From: Alphaproteobacteria bacterium
GTDB taxonomy: Bacteria; Pseudomonadota; Alphaproteobacteria; GCA-2746255
Assembly: GCA_021296325.1 (NCBI GenBank)
Contig: JAGWAR010000004.1
Span: 401-53,125, forward strand
Direction: 5' to 3'
Length of the DNA stretch: 52,725 nt
Positions within the stretch are counted from its first letter, which is position 1. Each line of letters starts with the position of its first letter. The translations under genes were made by a program, and so were the position numbers. Shown one piece after another: positions 42,108 through 50,778 of the stretch. Under the pieces are notes generated by a model. It saw nothing but the letters and a program-made list of their open reading frames with translations. It was not told where the DNA came from and did not search any database.

Positions 42108-42833
42108 CTAGGCCTCCGGGGTGGGGGGGTCAAGGCCTTCAAGCAGGGCGGCCAGCCGGCCCGCCGTCTCCCCGTCCGCCTCGCCATCGACGCGTTCGGG
42201 GCGGAAATGGCGCTGAAAGGCCGTGATCGCCTGTTTCGTCGCCGCGTCGGCCTCGCCGCTAAGCGGCACGTCGTAGCCGTAACGGCCAAGGCGGCGCTGG
42301 ATTTCTCCCACCGGCGGCACGGGCGTTTCCCCGCGCGCCTCCGGCCAGTGCCCGATGCCGGCCCGGGCCAGCCGCTCCCAGTCGAACAGCTCGCCCGGAT
42401 CCGTCTTGCGCGCCGGCGCCACGTCGGAATGGCCGAGCACGCGCGCCGCCGGGATCGGGTGGCGGGCGAGGATGCCGCCGAGCAGCGCCTCCAGCGCCGC
42501 CATCTGGGCCTCGGGGAAGGGGCGGTAGCCGAAGTCGTGGCCCGGATTGACCAGCTCGACGCCGATCGAGCGGTCGTTGATGTCGGTTTCCCCCTGCCAG
42601 CGGGCCTCGCCCGCGTGCCAGGCCCGCCGCCCCTCCGGCACAAGCGCGTAGATCCGCCCCCCTTCGTCGATCAAATAATGGGCGCTCACCTTCGCGGCGG
42701 GATCGCACAGGCGCTTCAGCGCCTCTTCCGCCGTCTTCATGCCGGTGTAGTGCAGGATCAGCGTGTCGATCGCCGCCCCTTCGGGCCGCGCTTCGTGGTT
42801 CGGCGAGGGACGCTCCAGAACCGTCACGCCCAT
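42108..42833 (-). CDS. ampD: N-acetylmuramoyl-L-alanine amidase (AmpD-like) with peptidoglycan-binding domain
   Basis: A 241-residue amidase_2 enzyme that cleaves the amide between MurNAc and L-Ala. Zinc-site residues are visible in L-I-L-H-Y-T-G-M (His), near H-D-F-G-Y and in V-L-G-H-S-D-V-A-P-A-R-K-T-D-P-G (His and Asp). A peptidoglycan_binding_1 domain follows (about 175-235, R-R-L-G-R-Y-G-Y-D and A-I-T-A-F-Q-R-H-F-R-P). No signal peptide is seen, which fits a cytosolic role in cell-wall recycling. The ATG at 42833 was chosen because G-G-A-G lies six bases upstream, giving a 1-bp gap after the transporter stop. The longer frame starts inside that gene. Confidence 0.92.
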   Translation of the reverse strand: MGVTVLERPSPNHEARPEGAAIDTLILHYTGMKTAEEALKRLCDPAAKVSAHYLIDEGGRIYALVPEGRRAWHAGEARWQGETDINDRSIGVELVNPGHDFGYRPFPEAQMAALEALLGGILARHPIPAARVLGHSDVAPARKTDPGELFDWERLARAGIGHWPEARGETPVPPVGEIQRRLGRYGYDVPLSGEADAATKQAITAFQRHFRPERVDGEADGETAGRLAALLEGLDPPTPEA

Positions 42834-42834
42834 T

Positions 42835-43701
42835 CTAGACTCCGGCTTCGATTTCCATGGGACGGCGAATGACGATGATGGCAACGCCCGCGATCGTGAT
42901 CAAGCCGCCAAGAATGGTGAGCCAGCTCAACGCCTCGTTCAGCACCAAAACCCCCGCCAGTACGCCGAAGACCGGCATCAACAGGGTAAAGGGCATCACC
43001 TGGTTGACCGTGTATCGCCGCAACAGGCGGTACCACAGCGCAAAGGTGATCGCGGTGATGAAGCCGCCCATGTAAACCAGGGCGGCCAGCGCCTTCCAGT
43101 CGGCGGCCATCAGCGCCGCGATCTGCCCGCTCTCGAGGAAGAAGGAAACGGCAAGCGTTTGCGGCACCATCAGGATCGCGACCCAGCCATTGATCATGTT
43201 GCCGTCGGTCAGGCGCATCCGCTTGATGACGATGTTGGCGGCGGCCCAGCAGAAGACGGCAAACAGCACGAACGCGGCCGGCAGGAATTCCGCCTGCACC
43301 TTGGGCTCGCCGGCGATCAGCACGATGCCGCCAAAGGCGATGGCAAGGCCGCCCATACGCCGCCAGCCAAGGTAGTCGCCGAAGAACGGCACGGCGAGCA
43401 GGGCGGCAAAGGGAAACTGCATCTGGGCAAGGATGATCGTGTGCGAAGCATCGAGGTGCTTTAGCCCGGTCAGGAAAAAGGTGTGGTGCAGCGTGCCCAT
43501 CAACAGCGACAGCAGGAACAGCACGCCCCAGTGCCCGCGCGGATTTCTCAGGAACGGCAACAGCACCAGCATGGTGACGCCGGCGCGCAGGGCCGCGAAG
43601 AAGATGGGCGGAATCTGGCCGACGCCGAACTTGCCCACGGTCGGGGTCACGCCCCAGGCCACCATCATGATGACCAGCAGGATAATGTGACTTGGCTTCA
43701 T
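42835..43701 (-). CDS. DMT superfamily (EamA) transporter
   Basis: A 288-residue inner-membrane protein with about ten hydrophobic segments arranged as two EamA repeats (about 5-135 and 150-280). The first begins I-I-L-L-V-I-M-M-V-A-W-G, with the P-T-V-G-K-F stretch common in drug/metabolite transporters. The second contains Y-T-V-N-Q-V-M-P-F-T-L-L-M-P-V-F-G. The family exports amino acids, metabolites or drugs; the substrate cannot be inferred. It lies 3 bp after djlA and 1 bp before ampD, so the three probably form an operon. Confidence 0.92.
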   Translation of the reverse strand: MKPSHIILLVIMMVAWGVTPTVGKFGVGQIPPIFFAALRAGVTMLVLLPFLRNPRGHWGVLFLLSLLMGTLHHTFFLTGLKHLDASHTIILAQMQFPFAALLAVPFFGDYLGWRRMGGLAIAFGGIVLIAGEPKVQAEFLPAAFVLFAVFCWAAANIVIKRMRLTDGNMINGWVAILMVPQTLAVSFFLESGQIAALMAADWKALAALVYMGGFITAITFALWYRLLRRYTVNQVMPFTLLMPVFGVLAGVLVLNEALSWLTILGGLITIAGVAIIVIRRPMEIEAGV

Positions 43702-43704
43702 GGC

Positions 43705-44457
43705 TTATCCGCGTCCCCGCAATTTTTCGATTTGGGCATAGGCATCGTTGATCCCCGCCATTTTTTCGTTGGCGACCTCGATGAATTCCTGGGGCATGCC
43801 TTGTGCCATCAGCCGGTCGGGATGGTTCTCGCGGATAAGCTTGCGATAGACCTTCTTCAGTTCTTCATCCGTGATATTGGGGGAAACCCCCAGCACCTCG
43901 TAAGGGTCGGCCGGTCCCGTTCCCAGATGGGCGGCGGCGATCCGCTCGAAGGTGCGCGCGTCGAATCCGAAGATGCGGGCGACTTCCTTTAGGTAAGCCA
44001 TCTCCTCGGGACTGACCCGGCCGTCGGCCCGCGCGATATGGAACAGTCCGCCCAGCAAATCCTCCAGCACGACCCGCTGGTGGGCGAACAGGACGCCGAT
44101 CTGGTGGGCATAGGGCTCGAACCCCGCCGTCTCCTCGCGGGCCCGGTTGAAGATTTCGCCGACCTCGGCCTCGGCCTGTTTCGCTATGCGGAAGATCTGC
44201 TTGAAGGCGCGAATCTCGTCCTTCGTCACGACGCCGTCAGCCTTCGCCATCTTCGCCGCCAGCACGATGACGGCGGTCGTGAAGGCGGCCTGGCGGGTGC
44301 CTATCGTGTCGGCGCGGGCGCGGCCATAGGGGCCGCTCTGGCTTTCCCCCTTCGAGCGGTCATAGGCGTGGCCCGCGATCGTGCCGAGAATGGCGCCGAG
44401 CGGTCCGCCGAGGGCAAACCCTGCGGTTCCCCCAATCAATTTTCCCCAGATTCCCAT
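43705..44457 (-). CDS. djlA: DjlA-like membrane J-domain co-chaperone
   Basis: A 250-residue protein. The N-terminus has a Gly-rich hydrophobic segment (about 5-30, [17 protein letters not shown]). A TerB-like helical domain follows (about 50-165, with [10 protein letters not shown] and [10 protein letters not shown]). The C-terminal J domain has Y-E-V-L-G-V and the H-P-D tripeptide (E-N-H-P-D-R-L) that stimulates DnaK. This order is that of DjlA, which recruits DnaK to the membrane. It is the first gene of the djlA-eamA-ampD set and is divergent from the oxoprolinase gene across a 109-bp spacer. Confidence 0.93.
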   Translation of the reverse strand: MGIWGKLIGGTAGFALGGPLGAILGTIAGHAYDRSKGESQSGPYGRARADTIGTRQAAFTTAVIVLAAKMAKADGVVTKDEIRAFKQIFRIAKQAEAEVGEIFNRAREETAGFEPYAHQIGVLFAHQRVVLEDLLGGLFHIARADGRVSPEEMAYLKEVARIFGFDARTFERIAAAHLGTGPADPYEVLGVSPNITDEELKKVYRKLIRENHPDRLMAQGMPQEFIEVANEKMAGINDAYAQIEKLRGRG

Positions 44458-44566
44458 GAGACCCTTTCACGACTTGCGGGCGACCATAAACGGATCGCGA
44501 CGGCGTGCCAATACGGACCAAGCGATGCCTTGGGGGCGGGCGGCCTTGCCGGTAAGCTCGTCCGCG

Positions 44567-47500
44567 ATGGCGAAAACGACCCCTTCCGCGGCCGCCGGCT
44601 GGCAGTTCTGGATCGACCGGGGCGGTACCTTCACCGACTTCGTGGCGCGCAGCCCCGAGGGCGCGCTGCTGACGCGAAAGCTTCTTTCCGAAAACCCGCA
44701 GCGCTACGCCGACGCTGCCGTCGAAGGCATCCGCCAGCTTCTTGAACTACCCGAAGGCGCGGCCGTCCCGGCCGAGCGGATCGCCGCCGTCAAGATGGGA
44801 ACGACGGTGGCGACGAACGCGTTGCTCGAGCGCAAGGGCGAGCCCACCCTTCTCGTCGTCACGGAAGGTTTCGCCGATGCACTTCGCATCGCCTATCAGA
44901 ACCGCCCCGACATCTTCGCTCGCCGCATCGCGCTGCCAGAATTGCTTTACGCGCGCGTCGTCGAAGTGCCGGAACGCGTGACGGCAAAAGGCGAGGTGAT
45001 TCTGAAGCCCGACTTGGTCTTGACGCGGGAACGGCTCGAGGCAGCCTATGCGGAAGGACTTCGCGCCGTAGCGATCGTTTTTCTCCACGGCTACCGCTAT
45101 CCCGACCACGAACGCGCCATCGCCGAACTCGCCCGCGCCATCGGGTTTACGCAAATTTCCGTTTCCCACCGGGTAAGTCCGCTGATGAAACTCGTAAGCC
45201 GCGGTGACACGACGGTGGTGGACGCCTACCTCTCGCCGATCTTGCGGCGCTACGTCGATCGCCTCGCCGGCGATCTCGGCGAGACGCGCCTTCTTTTCAT
45301 GCAGTCGAGCGGCGGGCTGGCCGACGCCCGTTTCTTCCACGGCAAGGACAGCATCCTTTCCGGCCCGGCCGGCGGCGTCGTCGGCGCCGTCGCGGTGGCG
45401 AAGCGGGCCGGTTTTGACCGCCTCATCGGTTTCGACATGGGCGGCACCTCGACGGACGTTTTCCATTACGACGGCACGTTCGAGCGGAGTTTCGATTCGG
45501 AAGTGGCGGGCGTCCGGCTACGGGCGCCGATGATGCGGATCCACACGGTGGCCGCCGGCGGCGGTTCGATCTGCGCCTTCGAGGCCGGGCGTTTCCGGGC
45601 CGGGCCCCAATCCGCCGGCGCCGATCCGGGGCCGGCCTGTTACCGCCGCGGCGGGCCGCTGACGGTGACGGATTGCAATTTGCTGCTGGGCCGGATTCAG
45701 GCGGACTATTTCCCCCGCATCTTCGGGCCCGAGGGTGACCTGCCCCTCGACCGCGATGTCGTTGCCGAAACGTTCGACGCGCTTTCCGAAAGAATTCGCC
45801 AATCCTCCGGCCCGGCGATGACTCACGAGGAAATCGCCGAAGGTTTCCTGAAAGTCGCCGTCGAAAACATGGCGAACGCCATCAAGAAGATCTCGGTCGC
45901 CCGCGGCTACGACGTGACGGACTACCTGCTTTGCGGCTATGGCGGCGCGGCGGGCCAGCACGCCTGTCGGGTTGCCGACGCGCTCGAGATGAAACAGATC
46001 CTGCTGCACCCGATGGCGGGCGTGCTTTCGGCACTCGGCATGGGGCTGGCCGATCTGCGCGCAACCCGCGCCCGCGCCGTCGAGACGCCTTTTGAGGAAA
46101 CCGCCATGGTGGACTTCGAAACGACGCTCGCCGGCCTGCGGGCCGAGACGGAAGCCGACATCGCGGCGCAGGGCATCCCCGCCGCCCGCATGGAAAGCCG
46201 TTCTTCCGCTCATCTCCGCTACGAAGGAACGGACAGCCCCCTCGTCGTTCCCCTGACGAGCTTCGCCGCGACCCGCGCCGCCTTCGAAGCGGCCCATCGC
46301 CAGCAATTCGGCTTCGTCGATCCCGCGAAACGCCTCATCCTCGAAGCCCTTGGCGTCGAAACGGTGGGCCGCATGGAAGACATGGCGCACCCCGCCGGGC
46401 GCACCCCCGCCGTCCGCGCGCCCGTGGCCGAGGCCCATGCCCCCGTCCACTTCGCCGGGCGCGAGGTGCAGGCGCCGGTCTTCCGGCGCAAGGCCCTGCT
46501 TCCCGGCCACCGGCTCGCCGGCCCCGCGCTCGTGCTGGAAGATCACGCGACGACGGTGCTGGAACCCGGCTGGGAACTCGTCGTGCTGGAAGAGGGAAGC
46601 CTGCTGCTGACCCGCGCCGCCGCCCTCCGCCGCGCCGGCGTCGCCACCGACGCCGATCCCGTCCAGCTCGAGATCTTCAACAACCTCTTCATGTCGATCG
46701 CCGAACAGATGGGCGAGACGCTGGCCAAGACCTCGCACTCCGTCAACATCAAGGAACGGCTCGATTTCTCCTGCGCGCTGTTCGACGCCGAAGGGGGGCT
46801 GATCGCCAACGCGCCGCACATCCCGGTCCATCTGGGTTCCATGGGCGAAAGCGTGCGCGCTGTGCGCGAGGCTTACGCCGCCGACCTGCGGCCGGGCGAC
46901 GCCTTCGCCTCGAACGCACCTTATAACGGCGGCACGCATTTGCCCGACGTCACCGTCGTCAGCCCGGTCTTCGATGCGGCGGGGGAGGGGCTGCTTTTCT
47001 TCGTCGCAGCCCGCGGCCACCACGCCGACATCGGCGGCGTGACGCCGGGCTCGATGCCGCCGCAAAGCAAAACGATTGAAGAAGAAGGCGTGCTGCTCGA
47101 CAACCTTCGCCTCGTCCGCGACGGGCGTTTTCACGAAGACGATCTGCGCGCCCGTCTCATGGCCGGTCCCCATCCGGCCCGCAACCCCGATCGGAACGTG
47201 CAGGACCTGCGCGCCCAGATCGCGGCGAACGCGAAGGGCGCCGAGGAATTGCAGAAGCTCGTCGGCAAGTTCGGCCTTCCCGTCGTCCAGGCCTATATGG
47301 GCCACGTCCAGGCAAACGCCGAAGCAGCGATGCGCGACGCCATTGCGACGCTGAAAGATGGCGCCTTCGTTTACGAGATGGACGATGGCGGGCGGATCGA
47401 CGTGACGGTCACGATCGACTGCAAGCACCGTTCCGCGAAGATCGACTTCACCGGCACGTCGGCGCAACGGCTGACCAATTTCAACGCGCCTTCCGCGGTT

Positions 47501-48190
47501 ACCCGGGCCGCCGTGCTTTACGTCTTCCGCACGCTGATCGAGGCTGCCATTCCGCTCAACGCGGGGTGCCTGAAGCCGCTCGAGATCGTGCTGCCAAAGG
47601 GCTCGATGCTGAACCCCGAGCCGCCCGCGGCCGTCGCCGCCGGCAATGTGGAAACCTCCCAATGCGTGGCGGATGCGCTTTACGGCGCGCTTGGCGCGCT
47701 CGCCGGCTCCCAGGGCACGATGAACAATTTCACCTTCGGCGACGCCACCCACCAATATTACGAAACGCTTGCCGGCGGCGCCGGGGCTGGCCCCGGCTTC
47801 GATGGCGCCTCGGCCATCCAGACCCACATGACGAATTCGCGCCTGACGGACCCTGAGGTGCTGGAGTGGCGCTACCCTGTCCTCGTCGAGGCCTTTTCCA
47901 TCCGCCGTGGCAGCGGTGGGGAAGGCCGCTGGCGGGGCGGCGACGGGGTGGTCCGGCGCCTGCGCTTTCGCCAGGCGATGACGGCGGCGATCCTTTCCAA
48001 CAACCGGCGCCACGCGCCGCCGGGGCTGGACGGGGGCAAGCCGGGCCTGCCCGGCGAGAACCGGGTCGAGCGCGCCGACGGCACCGTCGCAGTGCTGGCG
48101 CCCACGGCCGAGGTGGCGATGGAGCCGGGCGACGTTTTCGTGATCGAGACGCCGGGCGGCGGCGGCTTCGGCCCCGGCCAGCGGGGCTGA
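44567..48190 (+). CDS. 5-oxoprolinase/hydantoinase (fused HyuA-HyuB type)
   Basis: A 1207-residue cytosolic enzyme of the ATP-dependent 5-oxoprolinase family, which opens 5-oxo-L-proline to L-glutamate. The HyuA part (about 1-690) has the sugar-kinase-like ATP motifs [10 protein letters not shown] at the N-terminus and F-D-M-G-G-T-S-T-D, plus G-G-G-S-I and G-A-D-P-G-P-A-C-Y. The HyuB part (about 700-1207) has [39 protein letters not shown] and G-N-V-E-T-S-Q. Both halves are on one chain, as in eukaryotic OPLAH. Related hydantoinases and acetone carboxylases share the folds, so the substrate is likely but not certain. The ATG at 44567 gives the family-typical N-terminus; the frame stays open 186 bp further upstream across the djlA start. 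Confidence 0.93.
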   Translation: MAKTTPSAAAGWQFWIDRGGTFTDFVARSPEGALLTRKLLSENPQRYADAAVEGIRQLLELPEGAAVPAERIAAVKMGTTVATNALLERKGEPTLLVVTEGFADALRIAYQNRPDIFARRIALPELLYARVVEVPERVTAKGEVILKPDLVLTRERLEAAYAEGLRAVAIVFLHGYRYPDHERAIAELARAIGFTQISVSHRVSPLMKLVSRGDTTVVDAYLSPILRRYVDRLAGDLGETRLLFMQSSGGLADARFFHGKDSILSGPAGGVVGAVAVAKRAGFDRLIGFDMGGTSTDVFHYDGTFERSFDSEVAGVRLRAPMMRIHTVAAGGGSICAFEAGRFRAGPQSAGADPGPACYRRGGPLTVTDCNLLLGRIQADYFPRIFGPEGDLPLDRDVVAETFDALSERIRQSSGPAMTHEEIAEGFLKVAVENMANAIKKISVARGYDVTDYLLCGYGGAAGQHACRVADALEMKQILLHPMAGVLSALGMGLADLRATRARAVETPFEETAMVDFETTLAGLRAETEADIAAQGIPAARMESRSSAHLRYEGTDSPLVVPLTSFAATRAAFEAAHRQQFGFVDPAKRLILEALGVETVGRMEDMAHPAGRTPAVRAPVAEAHAPVHFAGREVQAPVFRRKALLPGHRLAGPALVLEDHATTVLEPGWELVVLEEGSLLLTRAAALRRAGVATDADPVQLEIFNNLFMSIAEQMGETLAKTSHSVNIKERLDFSCALFDAEGGLIANAPHIPVHLGSMGESVRAVREAYAADLRPGDAFASNAPYNGGTHLPDVTVVSPVFDAAGEGLLFFVAARGHHADIGGVTPGSMPPQSKTIEEEGVLLDNLRLVRDGRFHEDDLRARLMAGPHPARNPDRNVQDLRAQIAANAKGAEELQKLVGKFGLPVVQAYMGHVQANAEAAMRDAIATLKDGAFVYEMDDGGRIDVTVTIDCKHRSAKIDFTGTSAQRLTNFNAPSAVTRAAVLYVFRTLIEAAIPLNAGCLKPLEIVLPKGSMLNPEPPAAVAAGNVETSQCVADALYGALGALAGSQGTMNNFTFGDATHQYYETLAGGAGAGPGFDGASAIQTHMTNSRLTDPEVLEWRYPVLVEAFSIRRGSGGEGRWRGGDGVVRRLRFRQAMTAAILSNNRRHAPPGLDGGKPGLPGENRVERADGTVAVLAPTAEVAMEPGDVFVIETPGGGGFGPGQRG

Positions 48191-48292
48191 AACCCCACCT
48201 TTTCCGGGATTTTCCAACATTACGAAGATTTCATCTTGCCATCATGCCTGGGCAAGGTAGGGGCGTATAGAACACGCTCCAGAGCAGATCCT

Positions 48293-49864
48293 CTACATCG
48301 GAACGGTCCCTAAGCGTTTCCCGATGTTCAGCCCGCCGATGGACAAAGTCCACGGAGGTTTCCGAGCCCCAAGCTTCGGCTCCCTTTTAGACCGGCCGTG
48401 GGGTCGACGATTGGCTCGGATGGGCGGCCCGTGAACTCCCTCCCGGGCCGCCTTCGTTTTATTCGGCCGCCTGCTTTGTTTCCCCTTCCGCCGCCCGGCG
48501 AAATTTGGCCGGTTGTCGCCCAGCTCGAGCGTTGCCCGGTGCAGCTTCGCCACCGCCGCGACCAGGCTCAGGCCCAGCCCGGTGCCGGGGGTTTCCGCCG
48601 CCTTCTCCAGCCGCACGAAACGCTGCAGCACCCGCTCGCGGTCGGCCGCCGGAATGCCCGGCCCGCTGTCCTTGAGCGTGAAATGCACCCACGCATCGTC
48701 CGCCGTGAGCTCCAGCCGGACGATGCCGTCGACGGGCGTGTACTTGATGGCGTTGTCGAGCAGGTTGGTCAGCGCCTGGGCCAGCGTCTGCCGGTTGGCA
48801 AGCACCGGGGCACTCGGGGGGAGGGCGGATTCCAGGCGGAGCTTCTGCTCGTTCGCCACCGGCTCGTAAAGTTCGAGCAGCTCGCCGGAAAGCTCGGCCA
48901 GGTCCAGCGGCTTCATCTCGAAATTCGCAACGCTTGCCTCGGCCCGCGCGATGTCGATCAGCGCATCGAAGGTCGAACGGATGTGATCGGTCTCCTTGAT
49001 GGCGCTTTGCAGGGCGGCGCGATAGGCATCCAGGTTGGCGTCCCCGCGCAGCGTCATCTCGATCCGGCTTTTCAGCCGCGTCAGCGGCGCGCCCAGATCG
49101 TGGGCGACGCTGTCCGTCACCGCGCGCATGCCGACCAGCAGCCGCTCGATCTGGTCCAGCATCTCGTTCAAATTCGTCGACAACCGGTCGAACTCGTCGC
49201 CGGTGCCGCGCACCTTCACGCGCTTCGTCAGATCCCCGTCGATGATCTGCCGGCTGGTCCGGGCGATCGTGTCGACGCGGCGCAGCATCTGCCGGCTCAA
49301 CAGCAGCCCGCCGAGGAAGGCCAGCAGCAGCGTGATGACGACCGACCAGGTCAGCGCCGCCCGCATCACCTCCCGAAAGCGTTCGCGTTCGCCGATATCC
49401 CGGCCGACCAGCAGGTGGTAGCCGATCGGCAGGTCGATGACGCGGGCGCGAATCTGGCGGGTGACCTCTTCCTCGCCTTCGCCGTGGCTGACGCTGAAGT
49501 GAATCCATTCGCTGTTTTCGGGCGGGGTCAGCGGCCCGTCCTCTGCGCTGGCCGGCCACGGGATCAGGTTGCCGATCATCGGCTCGAAATTTTCGTTCGC
49601 CAACAGGTAGATGGCGCCCGGCTCCTTCAGGTTCTCGGACCGGTGCCGGATGACGGCGGCGATGCCGCGAAGCCCGAACAGGCTGTACTGCTCGACCAGC
49701 CCCTTGCTTTCCGCCTCGATGACGTTGTTCGTCTCGCGGTCGATCAGGTCGATCGTCGCATAGTAGATGAACCCCAGAAGCACGACGGCGAGAAGCCCGA
49801 AGACGGCCATGGTAAGGACCGCCATCCGGAAGGCCGAGGTTCGAAGCAGTCTAGTCAGTTGCAC
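48293..49864 (-). CDS. HAMP sensor histidine kinase, 3' end probably frameshifted
   Basis: A 523-residue inner-membrane sensor kinase as read. Two membrane segments (about 13-36 and 172-192) enclose a periplasmic domain. A HAMP linker (about 190-243) precedes the HisKA domain with His255 (A-H-D-L-G-A-P-L). The HATPase domain has the N-box T-N-L-L-D-N-A, G1 D-S-G-P-G-I-P and G2 G-T-G-L-G-L-S. Family members normally end about 20 residues after L-E-L-G-D-N. Here residues from about 453 are a basic tail of about 70 residues unlike any kinase end. Another frame over the same bases reads K-F-R-R-A-A-E-G-E-T-K-Q-A-A-E and stops at 48459, as a normal end would. A small deletion near 48500-48510 is inferred. 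The start is GTG, overlapping the regulator gene by 14 bases. The catalytic core is complete. Confidence 0.85.
   Translation of the reverse strand: MQLTRLLRTSAFRMAVLTMAVFGLLAVVLLGFIYYATIDLIDRETNNVIEAESKGLVEQYSLFGLRGIAAVIRHRSENLKEPGAIYLLANENFEPMIGNLIPWPASAEDGPLTPPENSEWIHFSVSHGEGEEEVTRQIRARVIDLPIGYHLLVGRDIGERERFREVMRAALTWSVVITLLLAFLGGLLLSRQMLRRVDTIARTSRQIIDGDLTKRVKVRGTGDEFDRLSTNLNEMLDQIERLLVGMRAVTDSVAHDLGAPLTRLKSRIEMTLRGDANLDAYRAALQSAIKETDHIRSTFDALIDIARAEASVANFEMKPLDLAELSGELLELYEPVANEQKLRLESALPPSAPVLANRQTLAQALTNLLDNAIKYTPVDGIVRLELTADDAWVHFTLKDSGPGIPAADRERVLQRFVRLEKAAETPGTGLGLSLVAAVAKLHRATLELGDNRPNFAGRRKGKQSRRPNKTKAAREGVHGPPIRANRRPHGRSKREPKLGARKPPWTLSIGGLNIGKRLGTVPM
48423..48463 (+). terminator. 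terminator facing the oxoprolinase gene
   Basis: A perfect 9-bp stem (GGCGGCCCG at 48423-48431 with CGGGCCGCC at 48444-48452) is followed on the plus strand by TTCGTTTTATT. It lies about 230 bp after the oxoprolinase stop. It touches the in-frame TAA at 48461-48459 that I infer to be the original end of the converging kinase gene, as expected of a shared terminator between convergent genes. Confidence 0.6.
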
Positions 49865-50528
49865 GAAGCGAATACCCCGCGCCGCGGACCGTATGGATCA
49901 GCGGCTTGTCAAAGCCCTTGTCGATTTTCTGGCGCAGCCGGCTTATCTGCGCGTCGATGACGTTGGTCTGGGGGTCGAAGTGGTAATCCCAGACCCCTTC
50001 CAGCAGCATCGTCCGCGTGACGACCTGATCGGCGTGGCGCATCAGATATTCCAGCAGGCGAAACTCCCGTGGTTTCAAATCGATCGCCTGTCCGGCCCGT
50101 TTCACGGTGCGGCCGATCAGGTCCATTTCCAGGTCGCCGATGTGAAGGCGCGTCTGTTCCTCTTCCGGGCCCTCGCGGCGAAGCAACGCCTCGATACGGG
50201 CCAGCAACTCGGAAAAGGCATAAGGCTTCGCCAGATAGTCGTCGGCGCCGGCCTTCAGGCCGGTGACCCGGTCGTCGACCTGGCCAAGCGCGCTCAACAG
50301 CAGCACGCGGCTGTTCACCCCTTGCTCGCGCAGCAGCTTGACGATGGTGATGCCATCCGTGTTCGGCAGCATGCGGTCGATGATGAGAAGATCAAAATCG
50401 CCGGTCGCCGCCAGGAAAAGCCCCTCCCGGCCTTCGGACGCGTGATCGACCGTGTAGCCATGCTCCTTCAGGCCCTTCGTCAGATAGGCCGCCATCTCGC
50501 GGTCGTCTTCGATGATCAAGATACGCAT
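49851..50528 (-). CDS. OmpR-family response regulator
   Basis: A 225-residue two-component regulator. The receiver domain (1-115) has the acidic pair E-D-D (8-10), phosphoacceptor Asp in I-I-D-R-M-L-P, and the switch Ser (L-L-S-A-L) and Lys (A-K-P-Y). The winged-helix DNA-binding domain (about 130-220) has L-K-P-R-E-F-R-L-L-E-Y-L-M and the recognition region V-I-D-A-Q-I-S-R-L-R-Q-K-I-D, ending V-R-G-A-G-Y. It is the partner of the overlapping HAMP kinase. The ATG at 50528 is preferred over the TTG one codon earlier. The style is like QseB/TctD regulators, but the regulon is unknown. Confidence 0.95.
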   Translation of the reverse strand: MRILIIEDDREMAAYLTKGLKEHGYTVDHASEGREGLFLAATGDFDLLIIDRMLPNTDGITIVKLLREQGVNSRVLLLSALGQVDDRVTGLKAGADDYLAKPYAFSELLARIEALLRREGPEEEQTRLHIGDLEMDLIGRTVKRAGQAIDLKPREFRLLEYLMRHADQVVTRTMLLEGVWDYHFDPQTNVIDAQISRLRQKIDKGFDKPLIHTVRGAGYSLRATD

Positions 50529-50584
50529 CAAACCCCGAGCCCTCGGGCCGGCCCCTGCTGGCCACCGAAAGGATGGCGAAGGCG

Positions 50585-50658
50585 TGGAGCGGGTGAAGGG
50601 AATCGAACCCTCGTCACCTGCTTGGGAAGCAGGAGCTCTACCATTGAGCTACACCCGC
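50585..50658 (-). tRNA. tRNA-Gly (CCC anticodon)
   Basis: The minus strand folds as a complete 74-nt tRNA. The acceptor arm GCGGGTG pairs with CACCCGC, the discriminator base is T and the CCA end is encoded. The D-arm contains AGCTCAATGGTAGAGCT. The anticodon stem CCTGC/GCAGG encloses loop TTCCCAA, giving anticodon CCC (glycine GGG codons). The T-arm GAGGGTTCGATTCCCTT has the GTTCGATTC loop. Confidence 0.97.
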
Positions 50659-50723
50659 GCGGCCCGCCACTTTAGGCGGGGGCTTCGCCTTCGCGCAAGG
50701 GCACTCTCCGGCGCTTCGGAGCC

Positions 50724-50756
50724 CCGGCCGAAGGCGTTTTTTCCGCCTTCGGCCGG
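50724..50756. terminator. perfect inverted repeat downstream of the aldehyde dehydrogenase gene
   Basis: A 13-bp perfect stem (CCGGCCGAAGGCG at 50724-50736, complement at 50744-50756) has a loop of six T and one C on the plus strand. It lies 23 bp after the aldA-like stop. The plus strand also allows a shorter C-T-T-C-G-G/C-C-G-A-A-G hairpin (50713-50733) just before the same six T residues. On the minus strand no T-run follows, so its use as the aldA terminator is uncertain. Confidence 0.5.
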
Positions 50757-50778
50757 TATCTCCCGAGAGGTTCGACAC

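Noticed and set aside
45518-48220. 900-codon open frame antisense to the oxoprolinase gene
   Set aside because: Same GC-bias artefact; its product is low-complexity His/Arg/Gly/Val-rich without family motifs.
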